This document shows, one piece after another, positions 33,237 through 46,800 of a stretch of 64,000 nucleotides of DNA. The notes beneath the pieces are model-generated. The model made no database searches and was not told the origin of the DNA. It saw nothing but the letters and a program-made list of their open reading frames with translations. Within the stretch, counting starts at the first letter, position 1. Each line of letters starts with the position of its first letter. This stretch comes from Phlegmacium glaucopus. Its lineage: Eukaryota > Basidiomycota > Agaricomycetes > Agaricales > Cortinariaceae. The DNA lies in assembly GCA_015039465.1 (NCBI GenBank), contig MU130572.1, forward strand, positions 298,622 to 362,621. The letters run 5' to 3'. Made by a program: the position numbers and the translations under genes.

Positions 33237-33962
33237 TTATTTGTACGAGAGAAAATAAGCGGAGAGAGCAGGGAGATCATTGGAACCAGCATCTGAGTAG
33301 CCTTGTCGACGCGAGCCGTTAAACTTCATAGCGATGACTGGCCCACACCATGGTTTCTCTGCAGCTCCGGAAGTGATGTGGAAGATAGACCGGTTGACTG
33401 GACTGCCTTTCTGGAGCAATTGAGGCGCGTACCAGACATGAAGGGGAAATCGCAGAGGTTCGCCATTAAGGCCTTGCGTCAAGACAATAGCCTGCACTTG
33501 GTGGTCGTCGAAATACTCGTCGAGGATAGGAATGGGGCACATTCCTTGGGAAACTTTTGGTGACGGTCGACAGCTGATAGTAACAATTCTCGGTCTCTCT
33601 GGACGCCGACGCGTTACTTATGGAAGCGGTTAATATATTTTCATCAAGCTCACCTTCCTCCGGAGAAAACACAATTGCCGAGACATTAACAAACTGTGGC
33701 TCGGCTGGCGGCGGTGTCGCAATCATGTTAACGTTATAACAATTGGTTGGGCTCATGGCAGGAATGCATTCCGCGCGGTGACGAGGCCAGTCCTGAAATA
33801 TCGAATATCAAGGTCACCACAGATTTATTCACAATAACATGAACTGACGTTGTAGATGTGTTCCGGTGAACAGTACCAAGCACTCTGACAGCGGCTACAC
33901 CACATAGACGTGGGGCGACAGCATAGGGTGCAAGGGTGGTTGATAAGTGGCACTCCATGCAT
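33237..33962 (-). CDS. MYND zinc-finger protein, Agaricomycete type
   Basis: Three exons (minus): 33962-33849, 33792-33654, 33598-33237; introns 56 and 55 nt; 204 aa. The start is a MYND finger, CTLCCRPTSMWCSRCQSAWYC with EHIYNDWPRHRAEC completing the Cys/His set (residues about 11-48), a protein-protein interaction module. The rest (PRIVTISCRP, FDDHQVQAIVLTQGLNGEPL, KPWCGPVIAMKFNGSRRQGY) looks like a family common in mushroom-forming fungi whose role is unknown to me. No SET domain is present. Confidence 0.85.
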
Positions 33963-34610
33963 GATGTAAAGAGAAAGCGAAAGGAAAGAATCGACCTTTG
34001 GATGGGATTGTGAAAGATGCGAAAGTCCCCTTCCTTTAAATAATGCACCTGATATAGGGTAAAGAGTTAAGGAACTGTGTGAATCTATTGAAACTCGGAA
34101 TCGCGATCCAATAGTCAACCCCAGATGGCAATATATTTTATAGTATTTATGTACATGCTCAAGAGTGGCTCAGGCACACGCCCGTGACGGGGACGTCTCA
34201 AAAATGGTCAACCTGGAAAGGGATCGGGATCAAACAAATGACACATTTCGTTTAGACTCCGGACGAGCCACCCCTACGCAGAACGGGAATATCTTTGTAG
34301 ATATTTTTCAATGAGGAACAGATAATGCGAGCCAATGGGAACCAGCGCAACGGTTGCTAGCTGCCTTATTTGGCTGTGTGGATAAGTCCAGAAAAAGCAC
34401 CATACGTAGCCATCAACATGAAAAATTGTTGACTTGAAAAAAAAAAGCCACATCACCGGGGAAATCACCTCGAAATTTTTGCTTCGTAGGAATAATATCA
34501 AGAACGGCCCCCGAGTCCTGATATTCGGCCGGGCAAACGCTTATGTAAGTGCATATGGGTTTGATGGAGTTTTGTGTGTGACTGCGTCACACCTCTCCTC
34601 GTTCCTCAAA
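33963..34610. other. Divergent promoter region, MYND gene and Y14
   Basis: 648 bp between the two start codons. No gene or clear element seen. Confidence 0.45.
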
Positions 34611-35332
34611 ATGTCTGATGATGGAATGACTATCGATGATTGTGAGCTTTTACTTCATATCCATATCATGTCGGTACGGGTAACCAAATTGTCTAGTGGC
34701 CTCTGGCGGTGCCGTCAGAAGGCGAGGCCGGGGTTTCCAAAATACTGGCAAGTCCTAGCTTCTAGAACTGGCACGCGCTTCCGGGCATTAACTAACAGCA
34801 CCGTAATACAGGGGCTAATGATGGCACTATAACTACAGAGCAGACATATGATCGCGTGGAAAGCACGAATGTCAAAGACACAGATACCAAGGCTGCGCGA
34901 TGTTAGTGTATCTTTCACATCTATCCTCATTCCATTCATTCTGAATCGCGTGGCAGCTGTTGAAGGTTGGATAGTTCTTGTGACCAACGTGCACGAAGAG
35001 GCTACAGAGGAGGATGTCCAGGATAAATTTGGAGAGTTTGGAGAGGTTCAAAATTTGCATTTGAACCTTGACCGTAGGACGGGTTATGTGAAGGTATGTG
35101 TTAGATTCCAACTAATTAAACTATTCTCACTCTTTTCAATCTAAAGGGATATGCTCTCGTTGAGTATGAGACCATGGCCGAGGCTCAAGCTGCTATTGAT
35201 GGAGCGTCTGGCACCCAGTTGCTGGATCAAACTATTCAATGCGATTATGCGTTTGTTCGACCACCTCCTTCGGGACCCAAAAAAGGTCGACCTGCTCGAG
35301 GTCGCAGTGCTAGCCCTAATCGACGAAGATAA
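34611..35332 (+). CDS. Exon-junction complex RNA-binding protein Y14 (RBM8A)
   Basis: Y14 binds Mago and sits on spliced mRNA upstream of exon junctions. Exons 34611-34641, 34697-34747, 34812-34901, 34957-35093, 35147-35332; 164 aa. N-terminal tail [23 protein letters not shown], then one RRM at about 60-140 ([21 protein letters not shown]1-like [13 protein letters not shown]), then the Arg/Ser tail [15 protein letters not shown]. Intron 2 has the donor G|GCAAGT, a GC-AG intron; the GT two bases on would give a stop. The other introns are 53-55 nt, GT-AG. Only 255 bp separate it from the HP1 gene downstream. Confidence 0.93.
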
Positions 35333-35587
35333 TTTTTGTTAATCGTATACAACTTGTAACCTTGTTCCTGCCCATCTACTTTACATGCAAAAAACTCCAT
35401 TTTCTGTTTCTTCAAAGTAAAGGCCTCCGTTGTTTTATAAGTTATATATCTTGTGCCAGCAAAAAATGCATGTTGTCGTCGACGCTTTTTACTAATTCGG
35501 GATTCAAATTGGTTCAAACTGAATTCGCACGGTCTTCGTGTCTGCCACAATTCTTCTTTCAATAGTCTTGTCTCACTGCTTTACCCT

Positions 35588-36590
35588 ATGGCCGGCGTTA
35601 CCTCAGTTTCTGATAGTGAGAACTCTAACAAGGAGGAGTTAAAAGCCAAGGCCAAAGCTGAATCTGTGAAAGATGACGTGGATTCTGAAGGAGAAGAAGG
35701 CGGAAGTGAGTACGAAATAGAGGAAGTTCTTGATGCAAAACGTGGATATTTTCCAGAGGTACGCGCTGCCAACTAGCATTAAAAACCATTTGGAATGCTG
35801 ACACGGCATTTTGACGCGGTTTAGGGTCGAATGGGATACTATGTCAAATGGAAGGGCTACGGCGAGAGCGAAAATAGTTGGGTTGACGAGCTCGACGCAG
35901 GGTAAACGGACTTCCACTCTTTTTTATTATCATGCTCACATTACAGCTGTTAGAAATGCCGATGACCTTATTGCTGAGTTTTGGAGGAAAAACCCAAATA
36001 GAAAACGCGTAGTGGCAAAACCAAAAACGTCACCCCAAAAGCCAAGAAAGTCCGCTGCTCGTGATGATGGTTCCGATATTGGTTCCACGTCGATCAAAAA
36101 GCGAGGACGCAAATCTGTCAGCAAAGTTGAATCAGAGGACGGGATGGACGTAGACGAAGTAGTTGAGGCCAGACCCCCAAAGAAAGCTAAAAAGAACGTT
36201 GCGAACGCGAAGAAAGATAAGGCTGACTCGTCAGATGTGGAAGAACGGATCATTCAGAACATGGATCGTCATATGGATAAGCCAGTCTGGGAGAGTTTGG
36301 TCAAAAACGTTGATACCGTCGAGCGTGTTGGAGACACACTGATAGTTTTCTTCACTTTGTATGTGCCTTGCTATTTTCTTGGGATCGATGTCTTTCTAAA
36401 ACTTTTTTTTGAAGGAATACTGGTGAAGCAGTCAAGGCGCCTTCAAAAATATGCAAGGAACGTTTTCCTCAAAAAGTGAGACAATTGTTTTAAGATTCAG
36501 GATTATTGACAAGGATCTCTGTAGTTGCTTCAATTTTACGAGGATAACCTAAGGTGGAGACAAGTTGATCAGGATGAAGCCTCTCCGTGA
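35588..36590 (+). CDS. Heterochromatin protein 1 (chromo and chromoshadow)
   Basis: Binds methylated H3K9 and compacts silent chromatin. Exons 35588-35758, 35825-35901, 35954-36358, 36415-36475, 36525-36590; introns 49-66 nt; 259 aa. The chromodomain is at about 42-95 (EYEIEEVLDAKRG, GYYVKWKGYGESENSW) with the full aromatic cage Y, W, Y. A Lys-rich hinge follows with a likely nuclear signal (RPPKKAKKN). The chromoshadow domain is at about 180-250 (WESLVKNVDTVERV, LIVFFTL, FPQKLLQFYEDNLRWR). The exon 2/3 acceptor is the second AG, which restores GNADDLIAEFW. Confidence 0.95.
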
Positions 36591-39500
36591 AACTGGGGCC
36601 GCTTTGTATCAGAGTCCAGCGCATATGGTAATGCATGTGATGTGACGTCTTACCATTTCTTTCTTTCTTGCAATACACTTCGAAAAGGGAGGGAGAGTGC
36701 TAAGATATTTGGTGAAGAATAAAACTTCAAAGCTCTTACCCCTAGCCGCTTCTTTCCAGCTTCGATTGTCTCACAGTTTACACTCGTATAACTCCTAATG
36801 TCATATTGGCCTCAAGTTTAGAAAATTTTATTACTGACTCTAAATACATACCTTTTTCCAGGATAATTTATTTTTCTTCCTAAGCCAACGTTTGTGCCTC
36901 AAATTTACACACGTCATTTGCATACTCTATTGAAGGTGAGAACCTCGTTTCTTTCATCGGTTCGCGGGCTGATTCAATTTTTTCGTAGTGGTGATCACGC
37001 GAGTGATGCATTGTGTCTGACAGGGTTTTCAAGTTCCTGCTTTTGCCTTCTCAATTGCTGTCGATCCCTTCTGGATTTCTCACTGTTGCTAAGATATCCA
37101 ATACATAAGCGGGACCCGTGAGGGACGCGATCCGACAGATAGATAACCAAGTAATGAATGGGCTATAGAATTCAAGGACCACAGGCTCGAGCCACGCGAG
37201 ATGACATCCTAATGGATTTGTCCAATATGAAGGCCTCGTTCGCGTGGAAGAACGCATAGGGTTATCAGGGCTATCCATGCGTCAACGCCGCTCAAGGGTC
37301 GATCTCGAGTCGGTTTCCTCCTTGCCATCCTCAATCCTAGAAAACGCACGTTCCATTTACAGGGCTGTTCTGGCCCTGTATCATTTTCTAATCTTGGCCT
37401 AATCTAATTATCAGATTGAATTGATCACCTCCACATCACTTCCCAGCGCCTCTACTTTAGTGCAAAACGTTTTTTGTAGATTTTCCCCCTGTTTTATTTG
37501 AAAGGAAAGACACGGAAAATTTGCCACTGATTTCATTTTTTCCGCGGGCTTTGAGTCACTGAGCCTGGCAGTGCACAGGCCCACAAACCAATTCAAATCG
37601 TTGGAGTAAGCGATTGTGCCTCAAATTTTATATTGATGCATCTATTTCTGCAGAGCAGATGGGACTGTTCTTATGGAATGTCTCTCATTATCATACAAGT
37701 TGAAGTTCCATTTTTGTGTGAACTCAGCTGGATTCTAATTATTTAACCGAAAGATTATCAAGCAGGCAGTCAAGAAATGCCACTCATCGTCGTGTCATGA
37801 ACATTATCTTTTAGGGTTACCGTTACCGTATATGGATATAACCCTAACCCAACATTATCTAATTGAGTTTTTATCCCACTTTGGGTCGTAAATCAAAATT
37901 TGTTTGAATCGCTTGGGCAGCAGATTGAACATATCTCACCTCAAAATATATAGTTCCAGCTACTGATTAAATATTTATTGTTCCCTGCCATAGTACCAGG
38001 CGACGGCAAGTGATGACAACGTTAGTAACTCACAACTGTACCGTCATTAAGTAGACGTGGGCGTCAAAGGCTCAAAGCCTGAGGCCACGGCTCAATTTCG
38101 TTAAAACAGGTCGTTCGACTATGATGCTAACACTCATATGTAAGTAAGCACTTATTTTCCGTCCCACAGAATGTTGAACACTCATATCAGTCATATGGAG
38201 GATTGGCATGTGTAAAATTTAAAGCATAGCATTGGTTCTTGAAAGCCAGCCTTGGCGCCAAGGATACTAACGATAGCGTTGGGTCCTTCCAGCGAGCCGT
38301 GTGGTGACAAACTTGTATTTTTTTTGGCGAACGTTGTTGAGCCAGGCAAATATGTTGGGCTTGAAGCAGAATGGCAGTGACATGTTTATTTATCTACTCA
38401 CTCATAAGTGATATGCGAAATACGCGAGTGAGAGTTAGCCTATAAATATTAATTTGAAATCCATAGCGCTAAGTTCTTTACCACCAACAGACCGTAACGG
38501 CGGTTAAAACAACGCAACCTGTGAAGTCCCCAAACTGTTTGATTATTCATCTACTAGTAGCATGAGGCCCGGGCCGACATTTATATACAGGACCTTGGGG
38601 AACCTTCCTTCATCAAGGATTAAGCCATGCTGATAGCCAAATTCAAGTTTTAAGGAGTCGCTCGATCAATTGAATTCGCGTCCTTTGCGAATGTAGTCAG
38701 ACATGTCTAGAGTCACTATGCGCTGGACTTCCCCGTAGATTTGCCGTGGCAAACCTGCGGTGCAGACTCTGCAGTCTGCGGAGTCAAGATCTGTCTACTA
38801 GATTCAAAAAATGGAAGGTAAAAAAGAAATGTACCTGCTATAATTTCAGAACTGGTTAGTTGTCTGTCGATAAGCAATGCTGACATACTTAAGTAATTAC
38901 CCTGCATTCAAGAGACGCCACACGGCAATTACTTACGGCGGCGTCACGGGATTGTGACCTTCCCGAAAATCATGGAGCAAGATGAGCCTGAGAGCAGGTT
39001 GGAAACTTGCACTCCGGCGGAACTGCGAGTGTCAACCATGTGTCAGTCTAACACCTGGCGTAGACATCACACGACTATCCCACCAAACCTGGACCCTAGT
39101 GATTAGAGTATAGCCGGGTTACTAACGCACCAGTGGTTCAGTTACTTCTACTTCTTTGAACACGGTCTGCCAGCACTCAAAAATTACCAAATACTGAATG
39201 TAAATCGATTATTAGGATCTACATGTTTTCTTGCGGTTCAATCGTGGGATGCAAACCACCATGATCGCCATGTTACCCTGTTGTATGTGGTTTTGACTAT
39301 GGCTGGAGGATTCAATGCCATATGCCGTAAAAGTGCCACCGTGGCCAGGTAAACTTGTTATTCCAATCTTATAGCCAAATTACAGCAAGAGACAAATTTT
39401 CGTAAGTCTGAGCTTGGTCTGGTACCTGTTCACAGGCTGCAGCCGGGCCGGGCCGGGACTGGAACAGGAATTATTATAACGTATAACGGAGAGTTAACGG

Positions 39501-42500
39501 AGAAACCTTGATGGATCATCTGCCCAAGAATGCAGTTCGGTTCCCCAGCGCTGCGCCAAGTATTTAATCATGGAGTCGAAGAAATGAATCGAACTTGGGG
39601 CCTGAGTTTGGTCAATGTTTACCTTTGTAGATCTCGGCGCGTATGTTGAATCCGATCATACTATGTACTGTCAGAAATCCAAACGTTTCCGCCACCTTTA
39701 AGAAACATGTTCGTTCCATATAAATATTAAGGCAGCCTGCCAGATGGCAACTTGATAAATCATTCGGACTGTTCATACTACTTCATCAGTCGAGGACCAG
39801 ACCTCAGTAACGATGTGCCAGTGGCAGTGGTCATTTGACCAACTGGTAAAGACCGATGACACTAAGCTGTAAACAGAAATCGATTGCAAACACCAGCAGA
39901 AAGTTCATGAGTAATCACCGGTTAAAAGCAAAGAGATGGTAATTTAAAAGGTCAGGGGCAGTCTACCTACATAGCATTGGAATTTATTATGGTTCCTTGA
40001 TTTGATATAGTTGGACTATAGCACAGCTCATAAGTCATCCCGTTCATCTATTGCCTGGTCGCGGCCTTTAGCTCAAACCCTGTTTATGTGTGTTCTATCT
40101 GGTGCCTCAGGGCGATCTCAACAGCCTGGCCCCTGTCTGCTAAATAGTAAATACATGTTGAGGTAGCTAGTCCCGACTCCCGACACGAAGCAGATAAAGA
40201 ATTACATAGAAGACTTCCATCGTCAGAGAAAGCAGCCAATTTGATCCTGATCGGTTTGTAGTGCTATAGAGTTGAAGCAGCCTTTTTCGGGCCCGAAATG
40301 TAATCCCACGAAACCAAAATTTATATGTTTACTATAGCTATGCCGCTGGGGATGTAGAGGACTATAATCGCCAAATAAGAGGCGACAGATGAAAGCTCCG
40401 CCTCAACGTTATGCCCGTTCGCGGGAACTCGAACTGGCTGGAGTCTGTCCAAATTATCGAAACTTGTAAAACCTTACTCGCTTGAAGTTACCAATAGTCC
40501 GATGTCCGACTCGGACCCGCTGGTCGCTGTCAAACTAGTTCAGTGTTGGCAGTGTTGGCATCTGACCTGACAGTTGGATTAATAGGGACCTCATTATTTT
40601 TTTAGGGCGTGAGGTCTTACTTTAAATATTGAGGCACTATCCCAGGGATTCATAAATATTTCAATTACCATGGGACTCAGGAGGGATCGCTTCCTAAGGA
40701 AGCCTATGAACCTTTGCTCATGCTCAGGCTGCAGTCCCTTTCACGGAGTTTGATCGTGAGTTCTCATTATTCAGCGTCTCTGGGTTCCGCCGGATAGTGC
40801 GACAGTTGATGACATTCGTCTGTCCCGCCATAGTACTTCCGGCATTCCTGATTTACAATCAACCCCGGGTCTCATATACAATAGCCTGGGCCAGATTACT
40901 TTGATATTTCTGGCAGTGTCTGGTGAACAAAGTTTCGTTTACTTACTACGTTCCAGCGCTGCCTTCAACGCCACCAGGGTTAGAACGTAGGCATCCGAGT
41001 CTCTGACGCTTATCATAACACTTGACACAAAGTAGATCTGTTCAATCTTGAATGTTCAATGCTCCTCTGTGAGTAGACGACTTGACACATGTCTTTAGCA
41101 GAGAAGAGGAGCATTAATGCCGCTCTTGTACCACCCCGAATGTACCACACGCACGTACTTTCCTGTAGTTGCTCCCCTCGCGCCCAGTTATAACTTATCT
41201 CCTGCGAACTTGACCACCCCGATGGCAGTCTAAAACCTTCAAGTTCCTTCACTTTATATAATAAATTTCAAGACTCATCCCGACTAGTAGATGCCTTCCC
41301 AATGGCGGCGCCTAAGTATACTCACCCACGCGATAGGCCGGCGAAGCGCCTTGAGAAAAAATCCATTGAATGTGTTTGCAAAGACGTGTTTGACAGATTA
41401 TTCTGTAACCAAACGAAGGTGGTCGTATAATAAAAGCTTGTTTTTGTATTGAAGATAGCACTTAAACGGAAGTTTTAAAGGGACGATCTCTCATCTGGTG
41501 GATCCTTTCCAGACGTCTGCCACCATGGGTATGAGCTCCATATGGTAGTCTCAGAATCTAGACAAAGTGGATCCACATCCCAGGATCCAGGCCTCAGGAT
41601 TCTGGTAAGGTACACTTCGGCTTTCCCATCAATGCACTGCCTTGAGAATGAGTTTCCCATACTGGCTCACAGGTATTAGGCATTCAAAATCTACTTGAGG
41701 CCAGTAAGTACCTAATGTTAATTTTAATTTCTTAAGACATGACGGTACAATCAGAAAAGTATGCAAATTCTTTGATGTTCGGATGCAAATTTTGTTGTGC
41801 AGCGCGCGCTGTAACATGCCCCAATGATCCAATGGTTGGTTTATTTTTAGATATAACTACCATAAATAGTTCTTCCCAGCTACATATGAAACTAGAAATC
41901 GTCGACTAAGCACCTTGCCCGTTTATTTGTAAAGCAATGTTTAAAATAAATAAAATACCATGCTACTACAACAAAAAATGCTGTTCCAAGCCCAGTCGTC
42001 ATTGGATGCGGTTTACCAAATTGTAACGGAGCCAAGATAACTACAACTGACGTATTCCGGAAATCTCCGACTAATTGTTATTATTTTACCCTACTTGTGT
42101 TCTCGGTTATCGACGGAGGTCGTTTCCGGGCCAATAGTAGTCTCGCGCCCAAGGGGCTAAGAACGTCCACGCGGGCTCCAAGAGCAGGGATCCGAAGGGA
42201 ACCCATTGAATTCGATTGGTATTATTGGATCCCATAAGCTCGAAAAGGTCGATTTGAGTTGGTAGACTTTAAATTATTGGTTGGATGGTTCCGAGTTTGA
42301 TAGGAGAGCATGTAATCTACTTAGCATACTTTGATGATACAGTTCGAAGTGCTGAACAATTCATGGCCGTGAATGTGGCTGTGCAGAGAATGCTATTTTG
42401 GGTTTCTAAAGTCGATAGTGGTACTTTGGAAGTTTCTCGAAGTTCACACTGAAATTGTGACCATTTGAAAGGTTTCGGTGTTTCATATAATTATCCAGCA

Positions 42501-43868
42501 CCTCCATTTTCCCGGAGCTTATGGCAACTGCAAAAAGAAGAGCCGCAATCAGGTGCTCTTAACACACGCCTGTCTGAGCTGACAACGTAATGCGCCAAAG
42601 TGCCGTGTCTGGTCGATAATTTATACGGTACAGAACGAACGGTCGCCCGTCTAGGGACCAATGAGTAATCAACACGGCATTTTGAAGCAGAATGTAATTG
42701 AAAATCTGAAAATTTACACATGCTCGGGCCGATAGTCCGTTGTAGCGGCCAAGTGCAATATGTAGTTGGAAGAAGACGATAACTTGTCCGTGGGATAAAA
42801 AAAGGCTAAGAGTAGAAACTAGAACAAATGCTATCAGCGAGGTAAAAGCCGGCCAGACGTCGGCGGAAAACTGACGTTGAAACCGGAGGGAATAAGTATG
42901 ACAGAGAGGGAATCTGAGGGAATGCTAGGGAATAGCGCCCAGGTGCAATTGCGTGGCCTTTATCATATGTTGGAGCAGTATTAATTGCCAACCGATAAAA
43001 AGGAAAGTTAACTGACGGAACAAAAAATAGAATGAACGAACAAACAGACAGCAAACAGATTCTGTAACAGAAACTTGAACCGACGTACGAGGTGCAAATA
43101 AAGGAAGAATAAAATAAATATAGAGGCCAGGAAGTTGAACATCTCATCAATTATATGTAGTGTCGTTATTATTATATCAACATTCCAGTAGTTCCAAAGA
43201 GCAATAGAAAACAAGTGAGAGGTGAGAAATCAAGCAAGTCCTTCCGTCCGTGCATGACTAGGAGAAGAGAAAATTAAGGCCTAGAACCAGGAAACCCAAA
43301 GCAGACGCGAAGAACAGTTATCGAAGATTCAGAGACGGAGTATTAGAATCAAGTGCGTGACGACGGAAGAACAGGCAACATGGCAAAACCAAGCCCATCT
43401 CCATGGGAGCACGCGTGATAGCAAAAAGGTAAGAATGAAGGAACACAGCATCGACAGTGAACACCACAGAGAGAACGAAAGCTGCAGAACAGAACCGAAG
43501 ACGACTTTTGAGGAGATTATTAGAGTTGCGGCACTACTAATAGGCATAGAAAGGATGAAAGAGAGCGAGAACCTAAAGAAGATTGTTGTCATCAGTCTTG
43601 AACTAATCTACCAGGGGATAAAGAGACGTGAAGGAAGGGGAAAAAACCTCTGGTCGGCCTCGAAAGGGATGTCCCCTAAAAACCCCGATCTTCATAGAAA
43701 GCATCAGCCTAGAAAATATCCCCATCATTAGCGACCAGATTACCTGACAGGGGACCAGGAGAAGGAAGGGGAAAAAACCTCTTGATATCGTCAAAAAAAA
43801 ACTCCCAACATCACATACGCACCCACACCAAAGTGGCGACAATTGTCATCCAACCAATCAATCAGCTT
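36591..43868. other. Gene-poor region (7.3 kb)
   Basis: Short frames only, none with a motif, and no LTR, TIR or tRNA that I could recognise. Noted: CCGGGCCGGGCCGGG at 39443-39457; a direct repeat of GAAGGAAGGGGAAAAAACCTC near 43631 and 43762; a 114-codon minus-strand frame at 42806-43150 rich in Ser/Phe. Composition is like single-copy spacer and not like the TE region on the left. Confidence 0.5.
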
Positions 43869-46800
43869 TCACTCCCAAATATCCAAAGTCGACCCATCTT
43901 TCAAAAGCAGCTCATCATCACTATCTTCACCCTCTTCACATTCGGCTACAATTTCATCAGGTCGTTCCTCGTGTCCATCAATCATAAACCTCGTCCTCCC
44001 TTTTCCTCTCATTCCCTTACCCTGCCGCCTTTTGCCATTTGCACTTCCTCTAACACCACCCTTTACACCCCCATGTTCGCCTCTTTGAATGTTTGTTCTT
44101 CCCGTGATCGTCTTGTTCCCAATCCTTGAAAGAATGGGAGAAGGCGGTTCATCAACGATACACCATGCCATCTCATTCCTAACCCCCTCCTCGATACCAG
44201 CACCACCAAGATCCCGATCTTCATCTTCTCGTTCCTCTATAGTGAACCCAGACCCAGACCACGGTTTCCCTTTCATCCCATCATAATCCTGGAAATGCGT
44301 GAGACGTAAAAAATCAATAGGATCAGGAGAAGGACTTTGACGAGGCATGTATAATGCGTCGACATGTGGTTCAACATCCACATCCACATCCACATCAGCA
44401 CTGTTGAGTCCACCCAAGGCACCACCAACCAAATGTTCATCAGCTCGGTCAATATTCCCAGGTTCCGGGGACCTGGAATTCGAAGTGGTTGGCATATCTT
44501 CTTCTACAATCTCTGGTCCCAGCCCTGTTTTTTTCGTCGACCTTCCGCCTGGAACTGAAGCTGAAAAAGGAAGAGAAAAAGGGGCAAACACAGGAATAGG
44601 TGGTGGTGGTGGTGGTGGACGTCCAATGACAGTCCCACTTCTCGTCCTCCTCGCACCGACACCAACGCCGACACCGACAGGAGAAGGACCAGCCAAGATC
44701 GTCTCAATCTTCTCTCTAGTCTTCCTAACAGATGTCGGATTCCCGTCACCAACAGCCAACTGCACACCAGATCCTGAAGTAACTAATGGCAAAGGTAAAG
44801 GTAAAGGTCCCACCAGAGTCCCACTCCTTGTCCTTCTCGTCCCAGGAGGATCATTATTGGAATCGTTGTTGGGAATATCACCAATACGATGAGAAGATGG
44901 TACGATGGTACCACTTCGTGTCCTTTTAGCCGAAAACGTAGTAGTAGCAGGCGCGGTGGTGGTGGAAAGTGTAGTTGCAGGTTGGGATTGAAGTTGGTCC
45001 GAACTAAGTCGGAAAGGAGAAGACAAGAGATTAGACTCTGAAGGTGAGGATGAAGATAACGCTTCAGAACATAGATTTTCTCCATCTTCTTCGTGTTCTT
45101 GTTCTTGCACGCATTCTGCATCTCCAGTTTCCAAACTCGAATATCCATCTACAATCAAGTAAACAATTAAAAAATCATCCAAACGAGAAAAAGACACAAT
45201 ATACACCTTTACCCTGAATCTTCAAAAACTGACTAGGTGGCGAAATCAAACTATCCATGATCCAAGGAGTTCTATCCCCTCTTTCATCCACTAGTTGCAT
45301 CGTTTGGGTAGCTCCTAGAGTAGTAGAGGCTGCAGCCACATCAGCGGTGGCGGTCATGAGAGGGGTGGTTAGATCCATGTCTTGTTCTTGTTCTTGGTTA
45401 TATGTGTCTTGCTCGTCTTCTTCTTTATTCACATCGATATCATGATAATCACCCAATTCCATCTCTCTTCTACCAACGCCCATCAGAGGTAAAGACCTCA
45501 TCTTCACAAGCCCTCCATTCCTAGAACGTAGATCAGTGGTAGAGGTAACTTTCATCATCATCCTGTTTTCCTTCCTCCCCTTCTCTCTCTCCCTTTCTTC
45601 CACGTGTCCATCTCTTTGCATCTTCATGCTTGAAGGAGTCGATATTCCCCAGGCCCCATCTCCAAACCTGCTCTGGTCTATATCCATATTTAGATCCAAA
45701 TCCAAGTTCACCGCCTCAATTGAATTCAAATCCGAGGGCAACACAGATCTGAATCCAAATCCGGGGCCAAAAATGTCATCAAACCCAGAACCAGGACCAG
45801 AAGTAGAAGTCAAAGAACGTGCAGCCCGTGGACGCATTCGACTAGCACGGGTAGGGTTGACCATATTTTGAGTTCCTTCAATTATGTTGTTCTCATCTTC
45901 TTCGCTCTCACTCAAAGATCCTTCAGACTCCTCGGACCCAGAAAGGAGCACCTCTCCATCAACCCAACCATCCAGCGTGGTATACACGGGATACTGACAC
46001 ATCTGAGAGGGTGGTCGATTGAAATCGACGATACCAACTCTCCAATCCATTTCCATGTCGGGTGCTGCTGCGGAGTTGGTGTTTTTCTTATGGGAGTCGG
46101 GGAGTATGGGTAGGACGAAGCCGTCGTCCTCGATGGTATGGTTGGTAGTAGCAGTAGGGGCGGTAGGAATATCGGCAATAGTAAATGCGCCACCACTGAT
46201 AGGAGTGAGCCTCGATCTCCTAGTCTTATTACCTTGCGACCCAGCCGAAGCACTAGAAAGTAAAAGCAAAGAACGAGGACGAGGTCGGTGTGAATAACTG
46301 CTCGGTGCAGAAGGACGTCGTTCTCTCTGTTGTCCTTTCTCTTTTTTCTTCGTCTTTCCGCCTCCTAGGTCAAGTTCGATAGCATCATTTCCACGTGCGC
46401 CATCCACTGAGACCGTTCCATGATGACCTCTTTTCTTCTTCTGCTTCAACTGCGTGTTTAAATCAAGTAGAACAGAAGCAGGAGCTTTTGAAGAAGGGGA
46501 TGTATGCGCGTTTTGAGCTTGATAGATTCTTCCTTTTTCTCTTTCGTGAAGACCTTGAGCAGTATGGGTCTGAGAACGAGAAGGTAAATTGGGGTTGTAG
46601 AATGTATCTGAAAGGCCTCGTTTGCCGAGATTGGTGGCTGTGGAGGAGCATCCAGGCTTTGGAGGAGGGGGGTGGCTCCGATTTATGTTTGACCCTTGAT
46701 CGTTGATAGGTGACGAAGCTCTAGAAACGAAAGGGCTTGCTAAAGCCCGTGCTAAATTTATCCGGAACCCAGAACCAGATTTCGAATTACGAGTTTTAGA

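Noticed and set aside
33734..34118. Two overlapping minus-strand frames around the MYND exon
   Set aside because: Only the frame with the zinc-binding Cys pattern is coding; the other (MECHLSTTLAPYAVAP) is a shadow, and the sequence before Met at 33962 has no conserved residues.
39443..39457. GGGCCGG repeat as a hAT end
   Set aside because: No matching inverted partner within the window.
42806..43150. 114-codon minus-strand frame
   Set aside because: Ser/Phe/Tyr-rich without motif; typical of the reverse strand of purine-rich spacer.
43357..43731. 124-codon plus-strand frame
   Set aside because: Lys/Glu/Arg-rich purine-biased sequence without motif, splice context or clear start; not supported.
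36591..43868. tRNA genes
   Set aside because: A few GGTTCGA-like or GGGAACTCGAAC words were examined (about 40429-40443) but no cloverleaf arms could be drawn around them.
44347..44892. 181-codon plus-strand frame
   Set aside because: Antisense shadow of the RTRSGT protein exon 2; its Thr/Pro/Gly runs mirror the coding bias of the other strand.
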